NCBI RefSeq assembly: GCF_040361215.1 | Contig: NZ_APND01000001.1 | Coordinates: 248,001 to 312,000, forward strand | Length of the DNA: 64,000 nt | Source of the DNA: Salinisphaera dokdonensis | GTDB taxonomy: Bacteria; Pseudomonadota; Gammaproteobacteria; Nevskiales; Salinisphaeraceae | Direction of reading: 5' to 3' | Part shown: positions 1 through 9,112 of the stretch, piece after piece | Position numbering within the stretch: position 1 is the stretch's first letter | How the letters are laid out: each line of letters opens with the position of its first letter | Notes under the pieces: generated by a model | Database searches by the model: none | The model's input: the letters and a program-made list of their open reading frames with translations, nothing else | What the model was told of the DNA's origin: nothing | Translations under genes and position numbers: made by a program

Positions 1-832
1 GCTCGGCCATGGCTTGGTAATAGCCTTTGCAACCTTCGAGGCCGTCGACCCGTTCGACGTATTCGCTGATCGTGAAGCCCCAGGCGGATAGCTGCTGGAG
101 CTGTTCGAACAGGCTGCCCGGCAGTGTCTGGCCGTCGACACGGCCAATGCCGTAGGCCATGAATGCCAGCGGGCGATCGGCCGTGATCCGGGAGTCGAGT
201 TGACGCAGGCTGCCGGCGGCGGCGTTGCGGGGATTCACGAAGGCCTTGTGGCCCTTCTCCTCGAGCCGCGCGTTGAGTGCTTCGAAACGCGATCGCGCGA
301 GCACGACCTCGCCTCGGATCTCGATGAACTCCGGCACGTCCTTTCCCGTCAGGCGCAGCGGCAGATTGCGGATAGTGCGCGCGTTGGGCGTGATGTCCTC
401 GCCGGTGATGCCGTCACCGCGCGTGGTTGCGCGCAGCATGACGCCATTCTCGTAGCGCAGGTTGAGCGCGGTGCCGTCGAATTTCGGCTCCGCACAATAA
501 GCTAGCGCCCCGCCGTCGACCGCGTCGCGGGCGCGTCGGTCGAACTCGGCCAGTTCGTCGTCGTCGAAACAGTTGCCCAGCGACAGCATGGGCGTGGCGT
601 GATCAACGGATTCGAACTTGTCCGAGGGCGGCGCACCGACGCGTTGGGTCGGCGAATCCGGCGTCACCCATTCCGGGTGCTCGGACTCGATCGCCTGGAG
701 CTCACGAAACAGCCGGTCGTACTCGGCGTCCGAAATGGTCGGCGCATCGTCGCGGTAATACGCCTGGCTATGCTCGCGAAGCTCGTCGGCGAGCTGTTGC
801 GCGCGTTCGCGTGTCGCCTGCTGCCCTGACAC
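1..832 (-). CDS. ligA: NAD+-dependent DNA ligase LigA (N-terminal part, cut by window edge)
   Basis: Seals nicks during replication and repair using NAD+. The visible 277 residues hold the start of the adenylation region: an N-terminal Ia-like segment with YYRDDAPTISDAEYD (NMN binding), then the nucleotidyltransferase motif EPKFDGTAL, whose Lys is the residue that becomes adenylated. Most family members have KLDG; KFDG is a mild variant. A GTG at 832-830 is chosen because it shares one base with the zipA TAG stop (TAGTG), giving translational coupling, and the protein then begins as expected for LigA. About 60% of the gene lies outside the window. The zipA-ligA order is usual for gammaproteobacteria. 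Confidence 0.95.
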   Translation of the reverse strand, partial: MSGQQATRERAQQLADELREHSQAYYRDDAPTISDAEYDRLFRELQAIESEHPEWVTPDSPTQRVGAPPSDKFESVDHATPMLSLGNCFDDDELAEFDRRARDAVDGGALAYCAEPKFDGTALNLRYENGVMLRATTRGDGITGEDITPNARTIRNLPLRLTGKDVPEFIEIRGEVVLARSRFEALNARLEEKGHKAFVNPRNAAAGSLRQLDSRITADRPLAFMAYGIGRVDGQTLPGSLFEQLQQLSAWGFTISEYVERVDGLEGCKGYYQAMAE

Positions 833-1728
833 TACCGCCGCTTCGCGATCTTCGCCCGCCGATCGAGATCCGCAATCTGGTCGAGCATGAACTGCGCTGT
901 CTGCGCCTTGAGCAGCGCGCGCTTGTCGTCGAGCACTTCACCGCCGAGCGCCTTGGCCAAGGCGTTGGCAGTTTCCATCATGTCGCGCATTGCCGGGCCG
1001 CCTTCCACCGGGCCGGGCACGACCATGAACAGCACGAGTCCGGGCGTGTGCAGATGATCCTGATCCACCGGATCAAGCGTGCCCGGCTTGAGCATGTTAG
1101 CCACGGCAAACACGGACTCGGGCACGCCATGGGTCTCGGTCACGCGGTGGAACACGTCGTTGAGACCAAACTTGAGGTCCTGCGACTGCAGCGCGGCGTG
1201 CACGTCGGGGCCGTCGAACATGCGATCGCCCACGGCCGAGACGTGCAGCATGAAGACCTCCCGCTCGGCGCCGGGCGACGCGGTGTGCGGACGCATGTTC
1301 TCGACGCGCTCGACGCCGTCGCGGCGCGTCGGTTCCGGCGCGTCGTTCGTGGGCGGGGCGCTGGGCGCTGCGGCTTCCGGCTCGACCTGCGGCGCCGGCT
1401 CGGGCTCGGACGCGCGCTTCTTGTAGGCCGACCAGGACGCTTCGGCGCTTTCCTTGCCGATCGGCGCCTGGTCGCTGTCGTCCAGCGGCGCATTCGGGTC
1501 ACGTGCCGCGCGCCGGCTGGCCGGCGTCTCACTGGAGAGCGTGCGTACGCCGACGATATAAGAGTCGCCACCAAGCGATTCGCCGCGGTCGAGATCTTCG
1601 TTATCGCCGCTCGGCTCGTCGTCCATGCCCTGCCAGGGGTCGTTGGCCGCCTGATGGCGCATATACCAGTAGGCACCGGCGACCACCGCGATCACCAGGA
1701 TAAGGAGAAGCCATTGCACGATAGACAT
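832..1728 (-). CDS. zipA: Cell division protein ZipA
   Basis: Essential divisome protein that anchors FtsZ to the inner membrane. 298 residues: an N-terminal membrane helix (about 4-23, MSIVQWLLLILVIAVV) with the N-out topology typical of ZipA, a short basic segment, a long acidic/Pro/Ala-rich linker (about 30-150), and a C-terminal ZipA-C domain (about 155-295) that binds the FtsZ tail. Its stop overlaps the ligA GTG by one base, and smc ends 36 bases upstream of its start, so smc-zipA-ligA reads as one operon. No strong ribosome binding site is visible before the ATG. Identification rests on architecture plus the neighbour ligA. Confidence 0.92.
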   Translation of the reverse strand: MSIVQWLLLILVIAVVAGAYWYMRHQAANDPWQGMDDEPSGDNEDLDRGESLGGDSYIVGVRTLSSETPASRRAARDPNAPLDDSDQAPIGKESAEASWSAYKKRASEPEPAPQVEPEAAAPSAPPTNDAPEPTRRDGVERVENMRPHTASPGAEREVFMLHVSAVGDRMFDGPDVHAALQSQDLKFGLNDVFHRVTETHGVPESVFAVANMLKPGTLDPVDQDHLHTPGLVLFMVVPGPVEGGPAMRDMMETANALAKALGGEVLDDKRALLKAQTAQFMLDQIADLDRRAKIAKRR

Positions 1729-1764
1729 AGGCGGTTGTGTTGATTGCGTTGCGTGGCGCCGGCG

Positions 1765-4700
1765 TCAGCCGGCCATGTCGAGTGCCTGATCGATGTCCAC
1801 ACTGACCAGACGGGATACACCCGGCTCGGCCATGGTCACGCCGTGCAACTGCTCGGCGAGCGACATCGTCAGCTTGTTATGCGTAATCACGATGAACTGA
1901 ACCTGGGCGGACATGCGCCGCACCAATTCACAGAAACGCGATACGTTTGCGTCGTCCAGCGGCGCGTCGATCTCGTCCAGCATACAAAAAGGCGCCGGAT
2001 TAAGTTCGAACAGGGCGAATAATAACGCAACTGCGGTCAACGCTTTTTCCCCGCCGGACAACATCTGGATCGAGGCGTTGCGCTTGCCCGGCGGACGCGC
2101 CATCACACGGATGCCGGTCGCGAGCCAATCGTCCTCGGTCAGTTCCAACGCAGCTTCGCCGCCGCCGAACAGCTCCGGGAACATGCTGGCGAAACGGGTG
2201 TTGACCTGCTCGTAGGTCGCCTTGAAACGCGCCCGGGTCTCGCGGTCAATCTTGGCAATCGCGGTTTCGAGTGTTTCCAATGCCTCGGCAAGGTCCGCAT
2301 GCTGTTCGGCCAGATACTTCTCGCGTTCGGCCTCGGCCTCGTATTCCTCGATCGCTGCCAGGTTGATCGCACCGAGGCGCTGTATCTTGCGCTCCAGCGT
2401 CTCGATCTCGGTCGTGCAGGCGTCGATCGTGGCGCCCTCGGCAATCTGCGCGACCAGCGCCTGCGGCGTTTCGCCGAGTTCCTCGATCTGCTCGGCGATA
2501 CCGGCGCGGCGGACGCCCGCGGTCTCGACGTCGATCTTGGCTTGTTGCAGCGATTCTCGGGCAGTGTCGACTTGCTGTTCCGCACGCATCAGCGCTTCCG
2601 AGGCCTCGCCAAGCGCTGTTTCGCTGTTCTTGAGCGCATCGCGCGCGGCGCGCAGCTCGCGCTCCGCCCGGTGCTGGGCCTCGAGGGCCTGCTCGTGTTC
2701 ACTTTCGTCCGGCGCCTTGTCCTGTTCCGCCGCGTCGCCGCTGTCCGCCTCGAAACCGGCCAGGCGCGCGCTGACTTCCTCATGCGCCGTAGTCGTATCG
2801 GTCAGGCGTTGGGCGATGCTTTCGCTGCGAGTGCGGCTCTGCTCGAGACGGGATTCGATTTCACGCAGTGCGCGCTCTGCCTTCACGTGGGCCTGGCGGG
2901 CAGCATCGCGTGCCTCACGCGTTTCAGCCAGGCGTTGCTGAGCATCGCGCCGCGCCGCGCTGAAGGCTTCGGCTTCGGTCTCGAGATTGCTCACTTGCGC
3001 GCTGAGACGCTCGTTCTCGCGCGTCGCCTCGTTGAACTGTTCGCCAAGCTCGGCAAGCTCCGTGTCGAGTTCCTCGGCACGGCGGTGCAGCTGCTCGGCA
3101 CGCATACGGCGCCCCTGCTGTTCGGCGCGTGCCGCTTCGAGTTCGCGGCGCGCTTCCGCGATGCCGCGCTCCAACGCCTGGCGGGCCTGTGCGCTTTCGT
3201 CGCGGCGTTCACGCAGTTCGACCAGCGATGCTTCGCGGGCTTCGAAGTCCGTGGCCTCGCGCTGCTGCTGTTCGTCGAGCGCCTCGATACGCTGCTCGCG
3301 CTCGAGCACGCCGCGTTCGGCGGTTTCGCCGGCCGGCGTCACCAGACTATGCGGACCCACGCAGCAACCATCGAGCGTGACGAAGCGCTGGGTGGCAGAC
3401 AGCTCGGAGCGGCGCGCCAGCGCATCGGCGAGCGTGTCGATCACGAACACGCGCTCGGCCAGCGCTCGAATAACCGCCGGCGCCTCGATGCCTTCAGCGA
3501 GGCTGGGCGCGTCGCCCGGCCCGGGTTCGTTGGCCGCTGTACTCGCCGGCTCGGGCTCGACCAGCGTGATCGACTCGCCGGGCCAATCGCCGTCCAGTGA
3601 CGGCAGCTGTTCGACCAGAAAGCCTCGTAGCCAGGCCCCGAGCACGGCCTCGGCCGCGGTCTCCCAGCCGGCGCGCACTTTCACGCGGCGCGCTACGCCC
3701 TGGGCCGCGTTCTGCCCCTGGCTCTTCAACCAGTCGGCAACCGTGGCGTCGTCTTCGCGCAGCACGGATTGCTGTAACTGTCGTTCCGAAGCCAGCCTCG
3801 CGCGCGTCTCGCCCAGCTGGGTCCGTAGGCGTTCAAGTTCGCTTTCTGCATCGGCGATGGATTCGCGCAGGGCATCGTCTGCCTGCGCCTGTTCGCTTGC
3901 GCGGACCTCGTCGGCGCTCAGGCGTTCGGCGCGGGCTTCGATATCGCGCTCGCCGGCCTCGAGATCGTCCTGTTGTTCTGCAGCGAGGCTGTCGCGTTCT
4001 TGCTGGCGCTTGTCGCGGCGTTCGCCCAACTGGGTCAAACGCTCTTCGGCGTAACGGGCGCGACGCCGCTCGGCGTCGAGCTGCTGGACCGGGTTCTGTT
4101 CGGCGCTGTTGTGCGCGTCCCAGGCGTTTTCGGCATCGCGCGCGGCCTGTTCGCAAGCGTCCAGATGCTCGCGGGCGGCCGTGAGCGCGCCCTCGGCCTG
4201 TTCACGTTCGGTGGTCGCGGTGGCCTGCTCGGTTCGCACCGCTTCGGCGACCTGCTGGTCTTCGTCGATTCGACGGGCGAGCGCGTCGCGACGCTCGATC
4301 AGCTCGTCGTGCTCGCGGTCGCGCAGCTGGCGCATTTCGCGGGCATGGGCAAGCGCCTGCGCGATTCGCGAAGCCTTGGACTGGGCATCGTAAAAGGCAG
4401 CCTGCTGAGTCTGGACCTGGTTCATGGCCGCTTGCTGCGCACTCGACTGGGCGTCGCGACTGCCCTGCGCGTCGCGCTGCGCGGACACGGCATCGCGCAG
4501 CTTGTCTTCACATTCACGCAATTGCCGCTCGGCAGCCTGGACCTTCTCGTCGTGCGCGGCCCAGCGCAGCGCGAGCAGATCGGCGCGTAGGCGCCGCTCT
4601 TCGGCCTTGAACTGCTTGAACTTCTCGGCGTTGGCGGACTGGCGCTTGAGCACGCCCAACCGCTGGGTGACCTCTCCGATGAGATCGTTAAGCCGATCGA

Positions 4701-5274
4701 GGTTCTCGCGCGTGTGGCGGATCCGGTTCTCGGTCTCGCGTCGGCGTTCCTTGTACTTGGAGATGCCGGCCGCTTCTTCGAGGACCTGGCGCATGTCTTC
4801 CGGCTTGGCCTCGATCAGGCGATTGACCGCGCCCTGCTCGATGACCGCATAGTTGCTGCGTCCACCGAGGCCGGTACCGAGAAACAGGTCGATGACATCG
4901 CGCCGGCGCGATTTCGTGCCGTTGATGAAGTATTTCGAGCCGCCGTCGCGCGAGAGTTCGCGCTTGATGGAGATCTCGTTGAAAGCGCCGTATTGGCCGG
5001 CGAGCTTGCCTTCGCTGTTGTCGAACTTGAGCTCGACCGACGCGCGACCGACCGGCTTGCGGGCCTTGGAGCCGTTGAAGATGACGTCTTCCAGGGCCTC
5101 GCCGCGCAGCTGGCGCGCGCTCGACTCGCCGGTCACCCAGCGTACGGCGTCAATCACGTTAGACTTGCCGCAGCCGTTCGGCCCGACCACGCCGGTGAGG
5201 TTCGAATTCAGCGCCAGCGTCGTGGGATCGACGAAGGACTTGAACCCGGCCAGACGGATCGACGTCAGCCGCAT
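1765..5274 (-). CDS. smc: Chromosome segregation ATPase SMC
   Basis: Structural-maintenance-of-chromosomes ATPase that forms a DNA-embracing dimer and organises the chromosome with ScpA/ScpB. 1169 residues, normal for the family. Walker A GPNGCGKSN is at about 31-39. Long Glu/Arg/Ala-rich coiled coils flank a hinge at about 510-620 (around GVARRVKVRAGWETAAEAVLG). The ABC signature LSGGEKALTAVA is at about 1072 and Walker B CMLDEIDAPLD at about 1097. True SMC rather than MukB or RecN, judging by size, hinge and signature. It is the first gene of smc-zipA-ligA on the minus strand. No convincing Shine-Dalgarno precedes its ATG. Confidence 0.97.
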   Translation of the reverse strand: MRLTSIRLAGFKSFVDPTTLALNSNLTGVVGPNGCGKSNVIDAVRWVTGESSARQLRGEALEDVIFNGSKARKPVGRASVELKFDNSEGKLAGQYGAFNEISIKRELSRDGGSKYFINGTKSRRRDVIDLFLGTGLGGRSNYAVIEQGAVNRLIEAKPEDMRQVLEEAAGISKYKERRRETENRIRHTRENLDRLNDLIGEVTQRLGVLKRQSANAEKFKQFKAEERRLRADLLALRWAAHDEKVQAAERQLRECEDKLRDAVSAQRDAQGSRDAQSSAQQAAMNQVQTQQAAFYDAQSKASRIAQALAHAREMRQLRDREHDELIERRDALARRIDEDQQVAEAVRTEQATATTEREQAEGALTAAREHLDACEQAARDAENAWDAHNSAEQNPVQQLDAERRRARYAEERLTQLGERRDKRQQERDSLAAEQQDDLEAGERDIEARAERLSADEVRASEQAQADDALRESIADAESELERLRTQLGETRARLASERQLQQSVLREDDATVADWLKSQGQNAAQGVARRVKVRAGWETAAEAVLGAWLRGFLVEQLPSLDGDWPGESITLVEPEPASTAANEPGPGDAPSLAEGIEAPAVIRALAERVFVIDTLADALARRSELSATQRFVTLDGCCVGPHSLVTPAGETAERGVLEREQRIEALDEQQQREATDFEAREASLVELRERRDESAQARQALERGIAEARRELEAARAEQQGRRMRAEQLHRRAEELDTELAELGEQFNEATRENERLSAQVSNLETEAEAFSAARRDAQQRLAETREARDAARQAHVKAERALREIESRLEQSRTRSESIAQRLTDTTTAHEEVSARLAGFEADSGDAAEQDKAPDESEHEQALEAQHRAERELRAARDALKNSETALGEASEALMRAEQQVDTARESLQQAKIDVETAGVRRAGIAEQIEELGETPQALVAQIAEGATIDACTTEIETLERKIQRLGAINLAAIEEYEAEAEREKYLAEQHADLAEALETLETAIAKIDRETRARFKATYEQVNTRFASMFPELFGGGEAALELTEDDWLATGIRVMARPPGKRNASIQMLSGGEKALTAVALLFALFELNPAPFCMLDEIDAPLDDANVSRFCELVRRMSAQVQFIVITHNKLTMSLAEQLHGVTMAEPGVSRLVSVDIDQALDMAG

Positions 5275-5566
5275 GGGAACTGCAGGATGTCCGCGTGAAT
5301 GCCCGGTGCCGACGCGGGCACAGGCTGCATCAATGATTGTCGAACTGGCCCGCGCAAAACGGCCTCCTGGTGCTGGCCCCGATGATCGAGTCTTTCAACG
5401 TGCGCAAAGCCGGCTAGTGTACCTGAGCATAATCAGCCTTCGGCCGTTAAAGGCGCGGCGCGCTCGGCAGCGATGGCCGCGTCTGGCACTATTCGGCCAA
5501 ACCCGGGGCGGCAAGACCACGCCCTGCACGCATTTCCTTAGCACCAAGCTCTGCCACGGAGGCCTG
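5275..5566. other. Divergent intergenic region smc / queF
   Basis: About 290 bases separate the divergent starts of smc and queF, so promoters for both should lie here. I could not pick convincing -35/-10 pairs. The only clear signal is a Shine-Dalgarno GGAGG at 5558-5562, four bases before the queF ATG. No small gene or RNA was recognised. Confidence 0.5.
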
Positions 5567-5956
5567 ATGGCGACCCAGCCCAGCCGCGATCTCGAAACCT
5601 TTCCGAACCCGACACCGGAGCGTGACTACACGATCCGTATGCGTATCCCGGAATTCACTTGCCTGTGCCCGAAGACTGGTCAGCCGGATTTCGCCACGCT
5701 GCATCTGGAGTACGTGCCGGAAGCGACCTGTGTCGAGCTGAAATCACTCAAGCTCTATATCTGGTCGTTCCGCGACGAGGGCGCATTTCATGAAGCCGTG
5801 ACGAATCAGATTCTCGAGGATCTGGTTGCTGCGACGCAGCCCCGTTTCATGCGCCTGCGCGCTGAGTTTTGGATGCGTGGCGGCATCGATACGAGCGTGA
5901 TCGTCGACCACCGCGCCGACAACTGGCATCCAGGCACTCCGGTGCACCTGCCATAG
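5567..5956 (+). CDS. queF: NADPH-dependent 7-cyano-7-deazaguanine reductase QueF
   Basis: Reduces preQ0 to preQ1 in the queuosine tRNA-modification pathway (cytosolic, four-electron nitrile reduction with NADPH). 129 residues, the short unimodular type I size. The catalytic Cys lies in FTCLCPKTGQPDFA (about 26-39), and the QueF motif follows as ELKSLKLYIWSFRDEGAFHE. The start is set by ATG at 5567 with GGAGG four bases upstream; the open frame extends much further 5' but without homology. It is convergent with the lipoprotein gene downstream. queH, a later queuosine step, is at 40.8 kb, so the pathway is scattered. Confidence 0.95.
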   Translation: MATQPSRDLETFPNPTPERDYTIRMRIPEFTCLCPKTGQPDFATLHLEYVPEATCVELKSLKLYIWSFRDEGAFHEAVTNQILEDLVAATQPRFMRLRAEFWMRGGIDTSVIVDHRADNWHPGTPVHLP

Positions 5957-5971
5957 GACCAACGCGCAGAC

Positions 5972-6003
5972 GTGACCGGTCGGCACCAATACCGGCCGGT
6001 CAC
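5972..6003. terminator. Inverted repeat between convergent genes
   Basis: GTGACCGG (5972-5979) pairs with CCGGTCAC (5996-6003), with CGG/CCG extending the stem inward. It lies between the convergent queF and lipoprotein genes. No U-run follows on either strand, so it is at best a non-canonical terminator or 3'-end protecting hairpin. Confidence 0.4.
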
Positions 6004-6012
6004 CGTGTGCTG

Positions 6013-6693
6013 CTAGCGCATCAGGACAAGATTGTTGCCCTGAACCTGCACGCGGGTACCGGGCGAGATACCGCTGGTGGTGTCTACGTTCACGCTGCGT
6101 GAGCCGCCCGTGTCCATGGCGACGTCCACCTGATAATAGGTCTTGCGGCGCACGCGCTTCTCGATCTCGCGACCGGCGAACACGCCGCCGAGGGTGCCGG
6201 CGATCTGGGCCACGGTCTTGCCCGAGCCGCTCCCGATCTGGCTGCCGACCACCGCACCTGCGACGCCGCCCGCGACGCTGCCGATCAGGCTCGGATCACC
6301 ATTGGTAGTGACCGGGGTGATGGAGCTGACCGTGCCGCAGTCATTGCAGACCGGCTTGTCTTCGCTCCGGGCTTGCTCGCGGGCTTCGGTACGCGCCTGC
6401 TTGGTGGCCGTTTGTGATTCAGTGCGCGCTTCGGCCTGGCGGGCGGCCGCTTCCTTCTTCTCGGCCTGGGCATCGGCGATCTTTTCCTGCGCGGCGGCCT
6501 TTTCCTTTTCGGCTTGTGCTTCCGCCTTGGCCTGCTCGGCCGCCTCGACCTTGGCCTGTGCCGCTTCAAGCTCCGCGTTCGCCTTTTCCAAGTCGGCCTG
6601 CGCGTCCTGCGCATCGTTCTGGGAACAGGCGGACAGCGCCAGCAGCAAACTGACCAGCATGGCGCCTAGAAATTTTGATCGATGGGTGTGCAT
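6013..6693 (-). CDS. Glycine-zipper 2TM lipoprotein with Ala/Lys/Glu-rich coiled coil
   Basis: Predicted lipoprotein of 226 residues. A signal peptide ends in lipobox LSAC (Cys23). An Ala/Lys/Glu-rich coiled coil spans about 27-110, followed by CNDCG (about 116-120), then a glycine-zipper segment (GSVAGGVAGAVVGSQIGSG, then GTLGGVFAG) of the 17-kDa surface-antigen/2TM type, and a short beta-rich C-terminus. The start is ATG 6693 with AGGGAG upstream; an upstream in-frame start would spoil the signal peptide. The charged coiled coil fused to a glycine zipper suggests an envelope-spanning structural role, which is inference. The exact function is not known to me. Confidence 0.8.
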   Translation of the reverse strand: MHTHRSKFLGAMLVSLLLALSACSQNDAQDAQADLEKANAELEAAQAKVEAAEQAKAEAQAEKEKAAAQEKIADAQAEKKEAAARQAEARTESQTATKQARTEAREQARSEDKPVCNDCGTVSSITPVTTNGDPSLIGSVAGGVAGAVVGSQIGSGSGKTVAQIAGTLGGVFAGREIEKRVRRKTYYQVDVAMDTGGSRSVNVDTTSGISPGTRVQVQGNNLVLMR

Positions 6694-6807
6694 GACGAGA
6701 CTCCCTCTGTTTCTTCTACACTCTCGATGGTTCTGGCGGGCCGGCATCAGCTGCCGCTCGCCTCGCCATATGGGCCGTGACTTTATGTCTTTACAACCGA
6801 ACGCCAG

Positions 6808-7566
6808 ATGAATCCGATCTCCGAATTCAGCGCCGGACCGACCTACCTGCTACGCGGTTTCGCAATGCTGCGCGAACCGGCGCTACGCCGTTATGTCGTG
6901 ATCCCGATTGCGATCAACATCGTACTCATCGCTCTGATCGTAAGCCTGTTCGGCTGGCAACTCGATAGCTGGCTGAATGCCTGGCTCTCGGGCCTGCCCG
7001 ACTGGCTGAGTTGGCTCGAGACTGTGCTGTGGTGGATCGGCGTCGTGCTGTCGACGCTCGCCTTCTGCTACATATTCACGCTGCTGGCGAACCTGATTGC
7101 CAGTCCGTTCAACGGCCTGTTGTCCGCACAGGTGGAAAAACTCGTGACCGGTACGGCGCCCGAATCGGGCATGGGCCTCGCTCGCGAAATGGCAGACGGG
7201 TTGTTCGGCGAGCTGCGACGGCTGCGCTATTACCTGACGCGTGCGCTGATGCTGGCGGTGGTGAGCATTGCGTTGTTGTTCGTACCCCCGGCCAATCTCG
7301 CGATAGCGCCGCTGTGGTTCATATTCGGGGCGTTCATGCTGTCTTTCGAGTACCTAGACCAGCCGATGGCCAACCGCGGATTGCGCTTTGACGACAAGAT
7401 CCTGCGCCTGCGTGCGCGTCGCTGGCGCCACCTCGGTTTCGGCAGCCTGGTGACGGTGATGACAGCGATCCCGCTCGCCAACCTGGTCGTCATGCCGGCG
7501 GCGGTGGTCGGTGCCACCCTGCTCTATCTGGAATGCCATCCGCGCCAGGCGATCAGCGAACGCTAG
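6808..7566 (+). CDS. cysZ: CysZ-like EI24-domain membrane protein (putative sulfate permease)
   Basis: 252-residue inner-membrane protein of the EI24/CysZ family. In E. coli, CysZ carries sulfate inward for cysteine synthesis and sits beside zipA-ligA; here it lies close to the same genes. Hydrophobic segments are at about 27-45, 65-95 (VLWWIGVVLSTLAFCYIFTL) and 140-190, with another near 215-240. The conserved LIASPFNGLLS follows the second segment. Its 3' end overlaps the convergent HAD gene by four bases. No clear Shine-Dalgarno; ATG 6808 is the first start giving the usual N-terminus. Family assignment is firm; sulfate transport is inferred from the family. Confidence 0.85.
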   Translation: MNPISEFSAGPTYLLRGFAMLREPALRRYVVIPIAINIVLIALIVSLFGWQLDSWLNAWLSGLPDWLSWLETVLWWIGVVLSTLAFCYIFTLLANLIASPFNGLLSAQVEKLVTGTAPESGMGLAREMADGLFGELRRLRYYLTRALMLAVVSIALLFVPPANLAIAPLWFIFGAFMLSFEYLDQPMANRGLRFDDKILRLRARRWRHLGFGSLVTVMTAIPLANLVVMPAAVVGATLLYLECHPRQAISER

Positions 7567-8363
7567 CCGGCCCTGGGCGGCTGCTCCATCGTGCGGGCGC
7601 TTATGCGCTTGAGAACGTCGAGATCGACATAGTCGAAGTCGAACCCGGGTGACTTGAGCACGCCGGAGGGCTCTCCGGGTTCACCGAGCGAATCGAGCAC
7701 GGCGCTCGCGGTTTCGAAAGTCTGATCGCGAGTGTCTTCGTTGATGGTGACCACCGCCGGCACGCCGGCGGCATGGGCGGCGGTCGCACCGGCGTTGGAA
7801 TCCTCGATCGCCAGGCATTCGTGTGGCGCGCAGCCGAGGCGTTCGCAGGCGGCGCGATAGAGGTCCGGCGCGGGCTTCTTGTTCGAGACCTCGTCGCTGC
7901 ACACGGTCAGCTCGATATAGGGCAACAGCGCATCGCCAAGCGCAAAGGCCAGAAAAGGCTCCAGCGTTGCTCGGGTCGCGTTGGTGACGATAGCGATGCG
8001 CATGCCCGCCTCGCCGGCCTCCCGAATCAGCCGCGCCACGCCTGCACGCAGCGGCACCTGCCCTTCCTCCAGACGATCGCGAAAATAACGCGACTTGCTG
8101 CGATGAATCTCCGCGATCCAGCCAGCGCGGTCATCGCGAATCCTCTCGTCGTGAGTGCCGACCTCCGGGTCGTAGCGATCCAGATAGTGATCGATACGTT
8201 CGCGCCCCCCGGAAATCAGCAGCAGCTTCCGATACAGCTTCTTGGTCCAGGTCCAGTCGAGGCCATGTTCGCGGAATGCGCGATTGTAGGCGGGCAAATG
8301 GCCTTCGGGTTCCGTGTCGGCGAGCGTACCGTCGACATCGAATAGGAGCGCGCCAAGCGTCAT
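7563..8363 (-). CDS. HAD-superfamily hydrolase, CbbY/phosphoglycolate-phosphatase-like
   Basis: 266-residue haloacid-dehalogenase-type phosphatase. Motif I is FDVDGTLADTE, with the nucleophile and acid/base Asp at 9 and 11. A helical cap follows, then motif II in RIAIVTNAT, motif III Lys in EVSNKKPAPDLY, and motif IV in LAIEDSNAGATAAHAAG. It resembles CbbY-type sugar-phosphate phosphatases; there is no Calvin-cycle cluster nearby, so the substrate is unknown. ATG 8363 is chosen because the homologous region begins there; the open frame continues 33 codons upstream. Confidence 0.85.
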   Translation of the reverse strand: MTLGALLFDVDGTLADTEPEGHLPAYNRAFREHGLDWTWTKKLYRKLLLISGGRERIDHYLDRYDPEVGTHDERIRDDRAGWIAEIHRSKSRYFRDRLEEGQVPLRAGVARLIREAGEAGMRIAIVTNATRATLEPFLAFALGDALLPYIELTVCSDEVSNKKPAPDLYRAACERLGCAPHECLAIEDSNAGATAAHAAGVPAVVTINEDTRDQTFETASAVLDSLGEPGEPSGVLKSPGFDFDYVDLDVLKRISARTMEQPPRAG

Positions 8364-8504
8364 GATTGCAGGGGCCGCGGGGTGTGGATTAAGGCCATAA
8401 GAGTTTGCCAGAACCATGCCAAAAGCGCAGCTAAACGAATTTTTATTGCGCGCCCGCCTCAACCCGTGCTAATGGTACGCGCTGTTTTCCGACCCGAGGC
8501 CAGC

Positions 8505-8948
8505 ATGGCTGCAACTCATAAAGAATCAAAACTCGAGGCGCCTCAGCAGTTTACGCCCTACACCCCGAAAGAGGGTGAAGAGTATATGAATGAGGCGCAG
8601 CGCGATCACTTCCGCCGTATCCTGATGAACTGGAAACGGGAACTCATGGAAGAAGTCGATCGCACCATGCATCACATGAAGGATGAGGCCGCGAACTTCC
8701 CGGATCCGACAGATCGCGCGAGCCAGGAATCCGAGTTCAGCCTCGAACTGCGCACTCGTGACCGCGAGCGCAAGCTAATTCGCAAGATCGACCAAGGCAT
8801 CTCCCGGGTCGACCGTGATGAATACGGCTTCTGCGACACCTGCGGTACGGAAATCGGCATTCGTCGGCTCGAGGCGCGGCCGACAGCCACACTGTGCGTC
8901 GACTGCAAGAGCCTCGACGAGATCCGCGAGCGTCAGCTCGGCCGTTGA
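8505..8948 (+). CDS. dksA: RNA polymerase-binding transcription factor DksA
   Basis: Binds the RNA polymerase secondary channel and, with ppGpp, reshapes transcription during starvation. 147 residues. The coiled coil carries the tip acidic residues in FPDPTDRASQE (Asp67, Asp70), and a C-terminal four-Cys zinc finger uses Cys110, 113, 131 and 134 (CDTC...CVDC). It is thus the classical zinc-containing form rather than a Cys-less paralogue. ATG 8505 begins the conserved protein; the frame extends further 5' without homology. It is followed by a strong intrinsic terminator and transcribed alone. Confidence 0.97.
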   Translation: MAATHKESKLEAPQQFTPYTPKEGEEYMNEAQRDHFRRILMNWKRELMEEVDRTMHHMKDEAANFPDPTDRASQESEFSLELRTRDRERKLIRKIDQGISRVDRDEYGFCDTCGTEIGIRRLEARPTATLCVDCKSLDEIRERQLGR

Positions 8949-8972
8949 GTTGCCGCGCAAGCGATCGAGATG

Positions 8973-8996
8973 ACGCCCGCCCTCGCGCGGGCGTTT
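8973..8996 (+). terminator. Intrinsic terminator of dksA
   Basis: ACGCCCGC (8973-8980) pairs with GCGGGCGT (8987-8994) around a six-base loop, followed by a short T-rich run, 24 bases after the dksA stop. Confidence 0.85.
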
Positions 8997-9112
8997 TCGT
9001 GTCCGACGCCTGAAACGCTACGTTTGCACCAACCGATCTGGCACAATCATATTGCCGCAATGCAGCAAGCCTGCACGCTACGGCAACTTTCCAATAAGAC
9101 GGGGCGAAGTGG